The translations under genes and the position numbers were made by a program. 64,000 nt of DNA from NCBI RefSeq assembly GCF_000422645.1, contig NZ_AUGL01000002.1:186001-250000 (forward strand). Direction: 5' to 3'. Under the pieces are notes generated by a model. The model was given only the letters and a program-made list of their open reading frames with translations, ran no database searches and was not told the DNA's origin. Positions 52,405 to 61,740 of the stretch are shown piece after piece; within the stretch, counting starts at the first letter, position 1; each line of letters starts with the position of its first letter. Source of the stretch: Ferrimonas futtsuensis DSM 18154. GTDB lineage: Bacteria; Pseudomonadota; Gammaproteobacteria; Enterobacterales; Shewanellaceae.

Positions 52405-53448
52405 CTACGCCTTGGCGGCGCGGGCCTGGGCGATGATCTCCCGGGCCATGATGTCGGCCACTTCTCCCGTGGTTTTACCCTCTTCGTCCGCTTTGGCGAA
52501 GATGGTCAGCAGGGTGTCGTAGATCTTGCGCACCTTGGCTTCAGACTTGTTGGCGTCATACTCCTTTTCGAAGGAGACGTTGATGATGCCGCCGGCGTTA
52601 ATCACATAATCCGGGGCGTACAGAATCCCTTTCTCCTTGAGGATCTCACCGTGACGGGGCTCGGCCAGTTGGTTGTTGGCACAGCCGGCAACGATGGTGG
52701 CCTTGAGTTGGGGGAGGGTGGCGTCGTTGATTGTGGCGCCCAGGGCACAGGGGCAGTAGACATCGACGTTCTGGCTGTAGATCTCATCCAGGCCGACGAC
52801 GGTGGCGCCAAACTCGGTGGCGGCACGATCCAGCTGCTCTGGGCTGAGGTCGCAGACGATCAGTTCGGCACCGGCGTCATGCAGGTGACGGCAGATGTCG
52901 TAGCCCACATGGCCCAGGCCCTGTACCGCAACCTTGATCCCTTCCAGGCTGTCCAGGCCGCGCTGGTGTTTCACTGCGGCCTTGATGCCGAGGTAGGTGC
53001 CCAGTGCCGTATAGGGGGAGGGATCGCCGCTCTGCCCTTCCAGGCCACACATGTAAGGGGTGACCTCATGGGCCTTCATGATGTCGGAGGTGTTGATCCC
53101 CACATCTTCGGCGGAATAGTAGCGGCCACCCAGCGAATCGACGGCGCGGCCGAAGGCGTGGAACAGTGCATCGGATTTGTCGGACTTGGGGTCGCCGATG
53201 ATCACCGACTTGCCGCCACCGAACTCCAGGCCGGCCAGGGCGTTCTTATAGGTCATGCCACGAGAGAGGCGCAGTACGTCGTTGATGGCGTCCTCTTCGC
53301 TCTCGTAGGGCCACATGCGGCAGCCGCCTACGGCTGGACCCAGAGTAGTGTCGTGTACGGCAATGATCGCTTTAAGGCCAGAGGCCTTGTCGTGGCAGAA
53401 CATGACGTGCTCATGTTCATCAAATGAGATGTGCTCGAAAATGGACAC
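52405..53448 (-). CDS. Leucine/valine/phenylalanine-type dehydrogenase (leucine dehydrogenase)
   Basis: 347-residue NAD+-dependent oxidative deaminase. Dimerisation-domain motifs GPAVGGCRMWPY and LAGLEFGGGKSVIIGDP (with the catalytic Lys of GGGK), and Rossmann motif VAVQGLGHVGYDICRHL. The set matches leucine dehydrogenases (branched-chain amino acid to 2-oxo acid + NH3), a hallmark of Shewanella-type marine gammaproteobacteria. Cytoplasmic. A CRP/FNR-like site (TTGACATAGATCAC, 53581-53594) lies 133 bases upstream between this and the divergent DUF4826 gene. Confidence 0.93.
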   Translation of the reverse strand: MSIFEHISFDEHEHVMFCHDKASGLKAIIAVHDTTLGPAVGGCRMWPYESEEDAINDVLRLSRGMTYKNALAGLEFGGGKSVIIGDPKSDKSDALFHAFGRAVDSLGGRYYSAEDVGINTSDIMKAHEVTPYMCGLEGQSGDPSPYTALGTYLGIKAAVKHQRGLDSLEGIKVAVQGLGHVGYDICRHLHDAGAELIVCDLSPEQLDRAATEFGATVVGLDEIYSQNVDVYCPCALGATINDATLPQLKATIVAGCANNQLAEPRHGEILKEKGILYAPDYVINAGGIINVSFEKEYDANKSEAKVRKIYDTLLTIFAKADEEGKTTGEVADIMAREIIAQARAAKA

Positions 53449-53580
53449 TGGCTTGCTCCCTGTGCAGTTTGCCTTTGTTTCAGGCCTTTTTATATGTGAT
53501 TATGGTCGCCACCATACCAGTGACACACTGGTGCGCCAAGTCGAACCAGGGCCTGAAAGGGTGTCAAATGGCAAGCAAAG

Positions 53581-53594
53581 TTGACATAGATCAC
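53581..53594. promoter_or_regulatory. CRP/FNR-like half-conserved site
   Basis: TTGAC-ATAG-ATCAC resembles an FNR box (TTGAT-N4-ATCAA) with two deviations, and the right part TCACA also matches CRP. It lies in the divergent region between leucine dehydrogenase and the DUF4826 gene and could serve either. Confidence 0.35.
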
Positions 53595-53655
53595 ACTGCC
53601 GGCCCCTCTGCGCAAAAGTTGACTGGTATAAGGCAGTAGCAAGAAGGAAGAGGCA

Positions 53656-54075
53656 ATGACAGAACAACAACAGCCCCCCCAGCAGGAGCAGGAGTGGATC
53701 CGGACTCAATTTCAGAAGGCCAACCGTCACATGGCGGAGAAAGGTCTGATTCCGGGCAAAGTGTATGACAAGGAGTGCCGGGTGCTGCCCCCCTTCCTGG
53801 CCCTTTGGAAGATCATGGAGAGTGGCAGTGGCAAGCGTTACTGGGTACTCAGTGGCGATCTGCCTGCAGATCTGATGCAGGACACCCACATCGAGGGGGC
53901 TCGCGATGCCCTGCGCCATTTCTCATTGAACTGGCAGATGAAGGCGGAGAACATCCGTCGTACCACCCAGGACAAGACCCAGCTGGAGTATGCGGAGCTG
54001 CTGATCAACCGCGCCGAAGCGATGGCGCAGATGCAGATGGATGAGCGTTTCTGGACGGGAGAGGCCAAGGCCTGA
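53656..54075 (+). CDS. DUF4826 family protein
   Basis: 139-residue soluble protein: a Gln/Pro/Glu-rich N-terminus, then WIRTQFQKANRHMAEKGLIPGKVYDKECRVLPPFLALWKI, RYWVLSGDLPADLM and a C-terminal helical part with ALRHFSLNWQMKAENI. These blocks are typical of DUF4826, conserved in Shewanella-like bacteria and of unknown function. Good ribosome site (GAAGGAAGAGG) before the ATG. Confidence 0.8.
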   Translation: MTEQQQPPQQEQEWIRTQFQKANRHMAEKGLIPGKVYDKECRVLPPFLALWKIMESGSGKRYWVLSGDLPADLMQDTHIEGARDALRHFSLNWQMKAENIRRTTQDKTQLEYAELLINRAEAMAQMQMDERFWTGEAKA

Positions 54076-54092
54076 GTCCTGCCACCGCATTG

Positions 54093-54119
54093 AAAAGGGG
54101 AGCCATCGGCTCCCCTTTT
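54093..54119. terminator. Bidirectional terminator, DUF4826 gene / response regulator gene
   Basis: Stem AAAAGGGGAGCC (54093-54104) / GGCTCCCCTTTT (54108-54119), loop ATC; T runs on both strands between convergent genes. Confidence 0.92.
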
Positions 54120-54120
54120 T

Positions 54121-55500
54121 CTATTCCCCCTTGGCCAGCCGGCGACTCAGTGCGCTCTGACTGATCCCCAGCATCTTGGCGGCGGCGGTCTGGTTATTGG
54201 CGGTACGGCTCATCGCCTCCTCGATGATGGCGCGGTTTACCTCGGCCAGGCTGGGTAACTGCTCCGGGAATCGCAGCAGTTGAGCCGGTGCCGTGTCCCC
54301 CTGATGTTCCTGCATCGCTTCCACAAAGGGGGCGATGTTCAGGTGGGTGTCATCGCTGCGGCTGACCGCGTCAAACACCATCCCCTTGAGCTCCTGCAAG
54401 TTGCCCGGGAAGGGGTAGCCCGCCAGTCTGGCGGCCAGGTCTGCCGGAAGCAGCGGGGCCGGGCGCTGCATCTGCTCGCTGGCTTGCTCGATGAAGTGGT
54501 TGAGCAACAGCGGCAGGTCCAGCGGGCGCTCCCTCAGGGGAGGCAGGTTGATGCGGTGGGCCCTCAGCCGGTAGAGCAGATCGTTACGAAACCGCCCCGC
54601 CTTTTTCAGTTCCAGCAGGTCGTGCTGGGTGGAGGTGACCACACGGCAGCGTACCGGGAAGGGGCGGTCGCTGCCGATGGGGTAGTACTGCCGGTACTGC
54701 AGCAGATCCAGCAGTTTTGCCTGAGCTTCCAGCGGCAGGTCGCCAATCTCATCCAGGTAGAGCAGACCCTCTTGGGCGCTGTGCACCAGACCGGCCCGGG
54801 CTGGCTCATCCTCTTCGACGGCACCGCGAACCTGGCCAAACAGGGTGGCCTCAAACCCCTGCAGGCTCAATCCCGCCAGATTGACCCGGACGAAAGGGGT
54901 CTCGGTCCCAATCAGTCGGTGCAGGGCCTGGGCAAACAGATCCTTGCCACAACCGCTCTCCCCGGTAATCAGGATCGGTTCTGGGCTGATGGCCAGGGCT
55001 TCCAGGTAGCGCAGCCGGTCCAGCATCGCCGGCTCGCAGGTGAGAATGTGGTTGAACGCCTCGGGTTGAGCCAGCTCTCGGCTGAGGAAACTCTCCTTGA
55101 TCTGCTGGTAGCTGCGCTCCAGGCCCACCACTTCCAGTGCCCGGCGCACTGTGCTGGCCAGATCCTCCACGTTGCCGGTCTTGATGAAGTAGTCGTAGGC
55201 GCCGCGCTTCATGCAGCGCACAGCGGTTTCCACCTCATTGACCCCGGTGACGATGATCACCCGGGTGTTGGGGAAGCGACCGCGGATCTCCTCCAGCAGC
55301 TGTTCGCCGGAGTGGAAGGGCATGGTCAGGTCCAGCAGCACCAGGGCATACTCCTTGAGCTCCATGCGGTTCAGTACCTGGCGGCTGTCCACGCAGGTAT
55401 CCAGGGTGGCTTCAGGCACCAGCCGGGTCAGGGTCATGGAGAGGGTGCGCAGCCACTGGGCTTCGTCGTCCACCAGCAATAGGTTTCGTGCCAGCTTCAT
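54121..55500 (-). CDS. NtrC-like response regulator with degenerate GAFTGA loop
   Basis: 459 residues: receiver (VDDE, phospho-Asp57 in LVLLDLTMPF, Lys in YFIKTG), AAA+ domain (Walker A GESGCGKD, Walker B GLLYLDEIGDLPL, sensor LRERPLDLPLLLNHF) and a Fis-type HTH (IIEEAMSRTANNQTAAAKMLGISQSALSRRL). The sigma-54 contact loop, normally GAFTGA, reads GAVEED here (in LFGQVRGAVEEDEPARAG), so activation through sigma-54 is unlikely; TyrR-like action on sigma-70 promoters or repression is more probable. ATG 55500 overlaps the kinase stop by two bases. Pairs with the upstream kinase. Confidence 0.9.
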   Translation of the reverse strand: MKLARNLLLVDDEAQWLRTLSMTLTRLVPEATLDTCVDSRQVLNRMELKEYALVLLDLTMPFHSGEQLLEEIRGRFPNTRVIIVTGVNEVETAVRCMKRGAYDYFIKTGNVEDLASTVRRALEVVGLERSYQQIKESFLSRELAQPEAFNHILTCEPAMLDRLRYLEALAISPEPILITGESGCGKDLFAQALHRLIGTETPFVRVNLAGLSLQGFEATLFGQVRGAVEEDEPARAGLVHSAQEGLLYLDEIGDLPLEAQAKLLDLLQYRQYYPIGSDRPFPVRCRVVTSTQHDLLELKKAGRFRNDLLYRLRAHRINLPPLRERPLDLPLLLNHFIEQASEQMQRPAPLLPADLAARLAGYPFPGNLQELKGMVFDAVSRSDDTHLNIAPFVEAMQEHQGDTAPAQLLRFPEQLPSLAEVNRAIIEEAMSRTANNQTAAAKMLGISQSALSRRLAKGE

Positions 55501-57467
55501 GCTTGCTCCTCCTCGGGGAAATAGAGGGTCATGGTGGTGCCACAATCCAGTTCGGACTCCACCAGCCATTTGCCATGATGTTCATTGATGATGCGGCTGC
55601 ACACCGACAGCCCCAGCCCGGTGCCACCCACGTGACGGCGGGTGGTAAAGAAGGGCTCCTTGATGCGCTGTACCGTCTCTTGGTCCATGCCACAGCCGTT
55701 GTCCCGAATCCGGATAAAGACTCCCTGGGGATCCCGGCCGGTATCCAGTTGCAGCACGCCCCGGTCAGGGCTCATGGCATGGCAGGCGTTCTGAATCAGG
55801 TTGATCATCACCTGTTGCAACTGCTGGGTATCGCCGCGCATTCTCGGGTCGTGTTCATCCAGTGCAGTCTGGACACCGAAGCGCTTCACCTGGTTGGCGG
55901 TGAGGCGCAGGGCGACCTGAACCACATCATTGAGGCTCAGACTCTGGTGGCTGGCCTGGTCGGCGGGGCGGGCGTACTGCTTGAGGTCGTCGACAATTCG
56001 GGCGATGCGTCTGGCCCCCTCTTCGATGGTGTGGCTGCCGTTGTCCAGCTCCCTCAGAGCCCGATCCGGATCCAATCCGGCGATAAGCCAGAAGGGGTCC
56101 TGTTGTCGATAGTGCTCGATGGCAGGCTTGAGATCCTGCATCGCTTCGCTGAACAGGGCGATGGCGTGGACAATCAGCCCGGTGGGGTTGTTGATCTCAT
56201 GGGCGATGCCGGCGGACAGCTCCCCCAGCGAAGCCAGGCGGCTGGCCTGTTCGTTGGCCTGGCGCAGCTTGTGCTGCTCCGTGGTCTCTTCCAGCATCAC
56301 CACCGCCTGTTCCTGACCTATGGGGTGGATCTGCAGCTGCCAGTATTGCTGCCCCTGGTGCAGCTCCTTGACCTGGCCTTTCTGGGTGTTGAGCACCATC
56401 CTCAGCAGAGGTGCCAGCTGGAAGTGCAGCCCCAGGCTGTCCAGCAGGGCTCCGGACTCCAGCATCGACTGGTTCTTGCCGTTACTCCACAGGCACTCCT
56501 GGCGCCGATCGAACAGGAACACCCCGTGGGGAATGCCGTCGAGCACCGACTGGAACTGGCGTGACAACTGGGAGATACGTCGTTCCGCCAGGCGCCTCTG
56601 CTCCAGCTCGTTGTCCAGATCCAGGGTGCGTTTGTGCAGCCGCCTGCTGATGGAGAAGGTAAACACCAGGCCGATGGCCGCCAGGGTGGCGATCAGCACC
56701 GAGCCCCACATCACCTGCTCGTGGGTGGAGGTGAGATCCACCTTCTCCCGCCCGGTGCCAAACCACTTGTTGACCAGCAGGTCGTACTCGCCGGAGAGCT
56801 TGAGCTGACGCAGGGCCTTGTTGATCTCCGCCATCAGCGCCGCGTTCTTGTCGTTACTGACGAAGTTGAAGGCGCCGTAGATCAGCGGGTCACTGGCGCT
56901 GCGCACCGAGGGGTAGAGAGGCTGCAGCCGGCGGGCGACGAAGTTTTCTGCCAGCACCACGTCTACCCGTTTTTGCAGCAGCATCTTGAAGCCGGTTTCA
57001 TAGAGATCCACATCGATGCGGATAAAGTTCTGCGGGTGGCCCCGCAGGTAGACGTCGACGAAGGAGCCTACCTTGATCGCCACCCGCTTGCCCGCCAAGT
57101 CCTGCCAGTTATTGATGAAGCTTTTCCCCTGCAGGGTGTAGGCCTTGGCGTGGGTGGCGTAGATGGGGTCGGACTGCTGGGCGTTGCGGCTGATGGCCAC
57201 CGGGCTCACCACACAGATGACGTCGATGTCGCTGTCTGGGTTTTGCACATCCCGCACCAGTTGCTGGAAGGATTTGCGTCTGGGGTGGATGCTGTGGCCA
57301 GTCAGCTGGCCGATGCGCTTGAGCAGTTCGATATTGAAGCCCTGATCCACCCCGTTTTTTCGCCACTCCAGTGGCGCGGTGTTGGAGTGCACCCCAAATA
57401 CCACGGGCTCGCTGGAGGCCAGACACAGGGATGAGAACAGCAGCAGAATTGAGAGGCAATATTTCAT
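55497..57467 (-). CDS. Sensor histidine kinase with periplasmic solute-binding domain
   Basis: 656 residues: signal peptide (about 1-18), a periplasmic SBP_bac_3-type domain (about 20-255: VVFGVHSNTAPLEWRKNGVDQGFNIELLKRIG, NFIRIDVDLYETGFKMLLQKRVDVVLAE), one membrane helix (about 272-290), a PAS-like domain (about 315-400), HisKA with GIAHEINNPTG (phospho-His423) and an ATPase domain (NLIQNACHAM, DNGCGMDQE, GGTGLGLSVCSRI). Architecture as in EvgS/BvgS-like or amino-acid-sensing kinases without receiver. The ligand of the binding domain is unknown; the downstream gene is the cognate regulator. Confidence 0.92.
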   Translation of the reverse strand: MKYCLSILLLFSSLCLASSEPVVFGVHSNTAPLEWRKNGVDQGFNIELLKRIGQLTGHSIHPRRKSFQQLVRDVQNPDSDIDVICVVSPVAISRNAQQSDPIYATHAKAYTLQGKSFINNWQDLAGKRVAIKVGSFVDVYLRGHPQNFIRIDVDLYETGFKMLLQKRVDVVLAENFVARRLQPLYPSVRSASDPLIYGAFNFVSNDKNAALMAEINKALRQLKLSGEYDLLVNKWFGTGREKVDLTSTHEQVMWGSVLIATLAAIGLVFTFSISRRLHKRTLDLDNELEQRRLAERRISQLSRQFQSVLDGIPHGVFLFDRRQECLWSNGKNQSMLESGALLDSLGLHFQLAPLLRMVLNTQKGQVKELHQGQQYWQLQIHPIGQEQAVVMLEETTEQHKLRQANEQASRLASLGELSAGIAHEINNPTGLIVHAIALFSEAMQDLKPAIEHYRQQDPFWLIAGLDPDRALRELDNGSHTIEEGARRIARIVDDLKQYARPADQASHQSLSLNDVVQVALRLTANQVKRFGVQTALDEHDPRMRGDTQQLQQVMINLIQNACHAMSPDRGVLQLDTGRDPQGVFIRIRDNGCGMDQETVQRIKEPFFTTRRHVGGTGLGLSVCSRIINEHHGKWLVESELDCGTTMTLYFPEEEQA

Positions 57468-57578
57468 GGGAGAATCATACCTAAGAGTAGGTAGCCGAGA
57501 TGTGCAGGGGATCGCGAATTGGACTCAGGCCCAGGACGGATTCTCACCCCGGGGAGCGTTCGCTGTGTCGCCGGTCCC

Positions 57579-57603
57579 AAAAAAAGGGGCCTGAAGGCCC
57601 CTT
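57579..57603 (-). terminator. Intrinsic terminator of the porin gene
   Basis: Stem AAGGGGCC (57584-57591) / GGCCCCTT (57596-57603), loop TGAA, followed on the minus strand by a seven-base T run (A run 57579-57585). 20 bases after the porin stop. Confidence 0.9.
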
Positions 57604-57622
57604 GGAGTACGTCGTACAGGAG

Positions 57623-58672
57623 TTAGAACTTGTAGTGCAGACCCATGGTGAAGATGTTGTCACCTTCGTCGTACAGTGTGGTGGCAGCGGTGGCCACTTC
57701 CGCATCGAAACGGCTGTAGTGGGTGTACAGCTTGGCGGCTTTGCTCAGCTTGTAATCGGCGCCAACGGCGTAGTTGGTCACTTCAGCCTTGGTCACGTCG
57801 CCCTTGTTCAGGCCAGCCAGGCTCTTCATTACGTTGCCGGCGTATTTGCCGTTACCGGAGTCGTCCTGGCCGTAACGTACCTTCAGGGTGATCACGTCAG
57901 TCAGAGGGTAGGCGGCGTCAACAACGAAACCACTGCCATCCAGGTTCTCGAAGCTGAGGTCTTTGGTGTCCTGGAACATGGCACCCAGCTTCACCTTGCC
58001 CAGTTTTACCTGACCGGTGATACGGTAGGCTTCATCGCCGCCCAGACCGGCGTTGTAGCCCAGGGCCACGAAGTAGTGCTGCTTCGCCAGCTTCTTGTCG
58101 CCGTACAGGGCGGACACGGAGTACAGGTCACCCTCGACGTCTGCGTCGGCGCCGTAGGCATCATCTTCCAGCTGGTAGGTGCCCATCAGAGTCAGGCCAC
58201 CCAGTTTAGGGGAGGTGTAGCTGATCATGTCGCCGTAGCGGCTGTTGCCGGAGAACAGACGGTTGATGTCGCTGTTGGTCAGGTTGAACTTGTCTACGCC
58301 GCCTTCAGCTTTCCAGAATGCGGAGCCCATCTTACCGAAGGTCAGCTCACCGAAGCCGCCTTTCACACCCAGGTAGGTGTCACGAGAGGAGAAAGGGTTG
58401 CTGGCGGCGCTGTCTTCACCGCGAACCATCACTTCGGCCTTGTACACCAGAGCCAGGGCGTCGTTCAGGGCAACGTTGCCCTTGATGCCAACCAGGGAGA
58501 AGTCGTTCTCGATGGTGGTGCCTTCGCCACCGCCGATGTTGGAGGCGAAGCCGGTGTCGGCGTCAGTCACGGCCAGACGCATGGCGCCGTAGAAGGTGGG
58601 CATCTCTGCCTGTACTGCAGTGGAGCCCAGCAGAGCCAGCAGCATAGAGGAAGCTACAATGCTTTTTTTCAT
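57623..58672 (-). CDS. General (Gram-negative) porin
   Basis: 349-residue outer-membrane trimeric-porin-family protein. Signal peptide about 1-22 (AVQA-E), then porin_4 landmarks: TFYGAMRLAVTD, SFSLVGIKG-like NDFSLVGIKGNVALNDALALVYKAEV, DTYLGVKGGFGELTFGKMGSAFW (constriction loop start), and the C-terminal FTMGLHYKF with terminal Phe. Its codon use resembles highly expressed genes. It is divergent from fccA across 432 bases. Substrate is probably small hydrophilic solutes. Confidence 0.93.
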   Translation of the reverse strand: MKKSIVASSMLLALLGSTAVQAEMPTFYGAMRLAVTDADTGFASNIGGGEGTTIENDFSLVGIKGNVALNDALALVYKAEVMVRGEDSAASNPFSSRDTYLGVKGGFGELTFGKMGSAFWKAEGGVDKFNLTNSDINRLFSGNSRYGDMISYTSPKLGGLTLMGTYQLEDDAYGADADVEGDLYSVSALYGDKKLAKQHYFVALGYNAGLGGDEAYRITGQVKLGKVKLGAMFQDTKDLSFENLDGSGFVVDAAYPLTDVITLKVRYGQDDSGNGKYAGNVMKSLAGLNKGDVTKAEVTNYAVGADYKLSKAAKLYTHYSRFDAEVATAATTLYDEGDNIFTMGLHYKF

Positions 58673-59104
58673 CTTACATACCCTATTTTATTTGGTGTGG
58701 GATTGCTTGGCGAAAAGATTAAGAAATAAATAGCCGGCATAATGTGATCTGAAGTGGAATTTATATTTGTTTAATTGTCTGTGGTTTTAATATTTGCCCC
58801 AGCCCGTATTTTATTGTTTTTTTTGAGCCTGATGGTGGGTCGCTATGCAAAAACGCATAGGGGCGCATGCTGCAATGCACAACCGCATAGTGCCAAAACC
58901 CCGCTGTGACAGTGGCTTCACTTCTGCCCATTAGATGGGGAACCGACTTGTATTTCCTCCTTGGCTGACAAAAGATAAAAGGTAAAAGAGAGTAGGCATT
59001 AAATTGTTCCGTTTATTAAATTCGATAAATTGAATATTAAGCCTCTTTTATTAACGGCATGGATAATCACTTTCCATGTACGTAAAACCACCTAGGAGAT
59101 ATCG
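58673..59104. promoter_or_regulatory. Divergent porin / fccA control region with 10-bp-phased repeats
   Basis: 432 A/T-rich bases. GCATAG-type hexamers occur at 58855 (GCATAG), 58865 (GCATGC), 58875 (ATGCAC) and 58885 (GCATAG), i.e. exactly every 10 bases, and the first forms an inverted repeat with CTATGC at 58843-58848. Decamer-spaced direct repeats are how OmpR/TorR-class regulators bind. The site is about 180 bases from the porin start and 220-250 from fccA. CCTAGGAGATATCG supplies the fccA ribosome site. No clear FNR or CRP box seen. Confidence 0.5.
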
Positions 59105-60892
59105 ATGAACGCTCGCAAATATGCACTGTCTCTGAGTGCACTTTTGGTGTCCGGTGTATTGTCTGCTTCCACTCTGGCTGCAGACAATCTGGCCGATTTC
59201 CACGCTGACAACCTGGGCTGCGAAGCCTGCCACACCGAGAGCATGGATCTGTCCGACGACAACCTGAGCCATGAGAACGGCCAGTGTGTCAGCTGCCACG
59301 GCGATCTGAAGGAGGTGGCCGAGTCCACTAAGCACGAGCACTTCAATGCTCACGACTCCCACTTCCCCGGTGAACCCGCCTGTACTGCTTGTCACGCGGG
59401 CCACCAGAAGTCTCTGAACTACTGTGACTCCTGCCACAGCTTCGACTTCGACATGCCTTACTACGGCAAGTGGGAGCGTCACGAGCCCTCCATCGCCGAG
59501 CTGCACAAAGATAAGGCGGACCGTGAAGCGGCGCTGGCTGCTGCCCCACGTGACACCGTAGACGTGCTGGTTGTCGGCTCCGGTGGTGCCGGTTTCTCTG
59601 CCGCGGTATCGGCCTTCGACAACGGTGCCAAGGTGATGCTGATTGAGAAAGAGCCCGTGATTGGTGGTAACGCCAAGCTGGCTGCCGGTGGTATGAACGC
59701 CGCCGAAACCAAGCAGCAGGCCGCCAAGGGCATCAAAGACAGCATCGAACTGATGACCAAGGACACCATGAAAGGTGGCCGTAACATCAACGATCCTGCC
59801 CTGGTTAAGGTTCTGGTTGAGGATTCCGCGGGCTCCATCGACTGGATGACCGGCATGGGCGCGGATCTGAGCGATGTGGGCCGTATGGGTGGTGCTTCTG
59901 TTAACCGTACCCACCGTCCAACCGGGGGTGCCGGTGTTGGCGCCCACGTGGTTCAGGTTCTGTATGACAACGCCGTGAAGCGCAACATCGACATGCGCAT
60001 GAACACCCGCGGTGTCGAAATCCTCAAAGACGATTCCGGCAAAGTGAAAGGCATGCTGGTTAAAGGCAAGTACACCGGTTACTACTGGGTGAAAGCCGAC
60101 GCCGTGGTGCTGGCCACCGGTGGTTTCGGTAAGAACAACGACCGTGTTGCCAAACTGGATCCCAAGCTGAAGGGCTTCAAAGCCACCAACCAGCCTGGTG
60201 CCACAGGTGATGGCCTGGACGTTGCTGGCGAAGCCGGTGCCGAGATGGTTGACCTGAAGTACATCCAGGCCCACCCAACTCTGTCCATCAAGGGCGGTGT
60301 GATGGTGACCGAGGCGGTTCGTGGTAACGGTGCGATCCTGGTCAACCGCGAAGGTAAGCGCTTCGTCAACGAAATCACCACCCGTGACAAGGCTGCCGCA
60401 GCCATTCTGCAGCAGACTGGTAAGACTGCCTTCCTGATCTTCGATGACTCCGTACGTAAGTCTCTGAAGAAAATTGAGAAGTACATCGGTCTGGGCGTAG
60501 TGCCTGCCAATGCCTCCGTCGTAGAGCTGGGCAAATCCCAAGGCATCAATGGTGAGGAGCTGAAGAAGTCCATCGCCCGCTACAACGAGTTTGTGGCTGC
60601 CGGTAAGGACAGTGACTTCGAGCGTCCTCAGCTGCCTCGCGCACTGAACGAAGGCCAGTACTACGCCATCGAAGTGGGTCCAGGTGTACACCACACCATG
60701 GGTGGCGTGAAGATCGACAACAAGTCCGAAGTTCTGGACACCAAGGGCAAGGTCATTCCTGGTCTGTACGGTGCCGGTGAGGTGACTGGCGGCGTTCACG
60801 GTGCCAACCGTCTGGGTGGCAACGCCATCTCCGACATCGTGACCTTTGGTCGCCTGGCCGGTGAAGAAGCGGCCAAGTACTCCAAGCAGTAA
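59105..60892 (+). CDS. fccA: Periplasmic tetraheme flavocytochrome c fumarate reductase
   Basis: 595-residue precursor. Sec signal 1-25 (TLA-A). Haem motifs CEACH 39-43, CVSCH 61-65, CTACH 93-97 and CDSCH 107-111, then an FAD domain ([30 protein letters not shown]) and substrate clamp. Subtracting the 25-residue signal, the active-site residues of the S. frigidimarina enzyme are all present: His365, Thr377, Glu378, acid catalyst Arg402, His504 and Arg544 (precursor 390, 402, 403, 427, 529, 569). It reduces fumarate to succinate in the periplasm, fed by quinol oxidation through a CymA-type donor (not in this window). Terminator at 60926-60952. Confidence 0.97.
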   Translation: MNARKYALSLSALLVSGVLSASTLAADNLADFHADNLGCEACHTESMDLSDDNLSHENGQCVSCHGDLKEVAESTKHEHFNAHDSHFPGEPACTACHAGHQKSLNYCDSCHSFDFDMPYYGKWERHEPSIAELHKDKADREAALAAAPRDTVDVLVVGSGGAGFSAAVSAFDNGAKVMLIEKEPVIGGNAKLAAGGMNAAETKQQAAKGIKDSIELMTKDTMKGGRNINDPALVKVLVEDSAGSIDWMTGMGADLSDVGRMGGASVNRTHRPTGGAGVGAHVVQVLYDNAVKRNIDMRMNTRGVEILKDDSGKVKGMLVKGKYTGYYWVKADAVVLATGGFGKNNDRVAKLDPKLKGFKATNQPGATGDGLDVAGEAGAEMVDLKYIQAHPTLSIKGGVMVTEAVRGNGAILVNREGKRFVNEITTRDKAAAAILQQTGKTAFLIFDDSVRKSLKKIEKYIGLGVVPANASVVELGKSQGINGEELKKSIARYNEFVAAGKDSDFERPQLPRALNEGQYYAIEVGPGVHHTMGGVKIDNKSEVLDTKGKVIPGLYGAGEVTGGVHGANRLGGNAISDIVTFGRLAGEEAAKYSKQ

Positions 60893-60925
60893 CAGTTAAC
60901 ATCAGTTTCATTCCTGCACGTTTTT

Positions 60926-60952
60926 GGGAGGGCCTCGCGCCCTCCCTTTTTT
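60926..60952 (+). terminator. Intrinsic terminator of fccA
   Basis: Stem GGGAGGGC (60926-60933) / GCCCTCCC (60939-60946), 5-base loop, followed by six T. Confidence 0.92.
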
Positions 60953-61096
60953 GTGCCTGTTGCGCCAGATTCAGCCTGAACTCTGTTTGTTGCCACTGTG
61001 GGCAGCAGTGAGTTCCGGCTGGGCAGATGGCTGAGGTGACCCCTGCTGCCGGTCGTCAGAAACTCAGCAGGGAATTCGGTATAGTGGAAATAAAAG

Positions 61097-61112
61097 TGTG
61101 ATCAAAGTCACG
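61097..61112 (+). promoter_or_regulatory. CRP-like operator upstream of the DUF2057 gene
   Basis: TGTGATCAAAGTCACG matches the CRP consensus TGTGA-N6-TCACA in nine of ten positions. It lies 70 bases before the ATG at 61183, a suitable distance for class I or II activation. Confidence 0.65.
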
Positions 61113-61182
61113 TTGTCTGTTAGATCTTATAGGGAGTGGCGGCGATGAGCCGCAAAGCACGCGCTACAGGGAGAGAACAACA

Positions 61183-61581
61183 ATGCGTACACTGATTGCA
61201 TCCGCGGCCATGATGATGGCATCCATGGCTTCTGCCAGCACCCTGACCCTGCCTACTGGCTTCTACGCCATGGAGGTGAATGGTGCGCCCGCTCAGCAAC
61301 AGGGTCGAACCCTGGAATTGGGCGAGGGTAAACAGGTGGTGACCCTGAGGTACATCAACCCCTACATCAGCCACCCCGAGTCCAACGATTTTTACACCTC
61401 CAAACCCCAGTATCTGGTGTTTAACGCCGGCCGTGGGGAGATGAAACTGGTGCTGGAAGAGCGTCGCCAGTTTGACCCCTACAAGGGGGACTTGAAGTTC
61501 CACATTCAGGCTGATGGTCGAAAGGTGGCGATGAAGCGCTACAGCGGCCACACCGCGATTGCTGCCGCGTTGGCTGACTAG
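61183..61581 (+). CDS. Exported DUF2057 (YccT-like) protein, short form
   Basis: 132-residue secreted protein. Signal peptide 1-18 (ASA-S), then STLTLPTGFYAMEVNGAPAQQQGRTLELGEGKQVVTLRY, the start of the DUF2057/YccT fold, with the second half much shorter than in E. coli YccT (220). YccT has been linked to curli control in enterobacteria; function here is unknown. ATG with AGGGAGAGAAC before it. A CRP-like site is upstream. Confidence 0.8.
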   Translation: MRTLIASAAMMMASMASASTLTLPTGFYAMEVNGAPAQQQGRTLELGEGKQVVTLRYINPYISHPESNDFYTSKPQYLVFNAGRGEMKLVLEERRQFDPYKGDLKFHIQADGRKVAMKRYSGHTAIAAALAD

Positions 61582-61621
61582 TTCCGCCGGCGACATCTGT
61601 CATCATCCGCACGAAAATCTC

Positions 61622-61647
61622 GGGGAGCCATCGGCTCCCCTTTTTTT
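61622..61647 (+). terminator. Intrinsic terminator of the DUF2057 gene
   Basis: Stem GGGGAGCC (61622-61629) / GGCTCCCC (61633-61640), loop ATC, followed by seven T. The stem-loop core is the same as the one at 54097-54115. Confidence 0.92.
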
Positions 61648-61740
61648 ATCCCGACTCCGTTCGGCACGTCGTCAACCTGAGGCGCCGTTGCCTGTGACCA
61701 CCAGCGTCAAACGGCCGAGCCACCATCGGGTGAATTAGGA

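Noticed and set aside
59051-60799. 582-codon open frame opposite fccA
   Set aside because: Antisense shadow of a gene whose active-site residues are all conserved.
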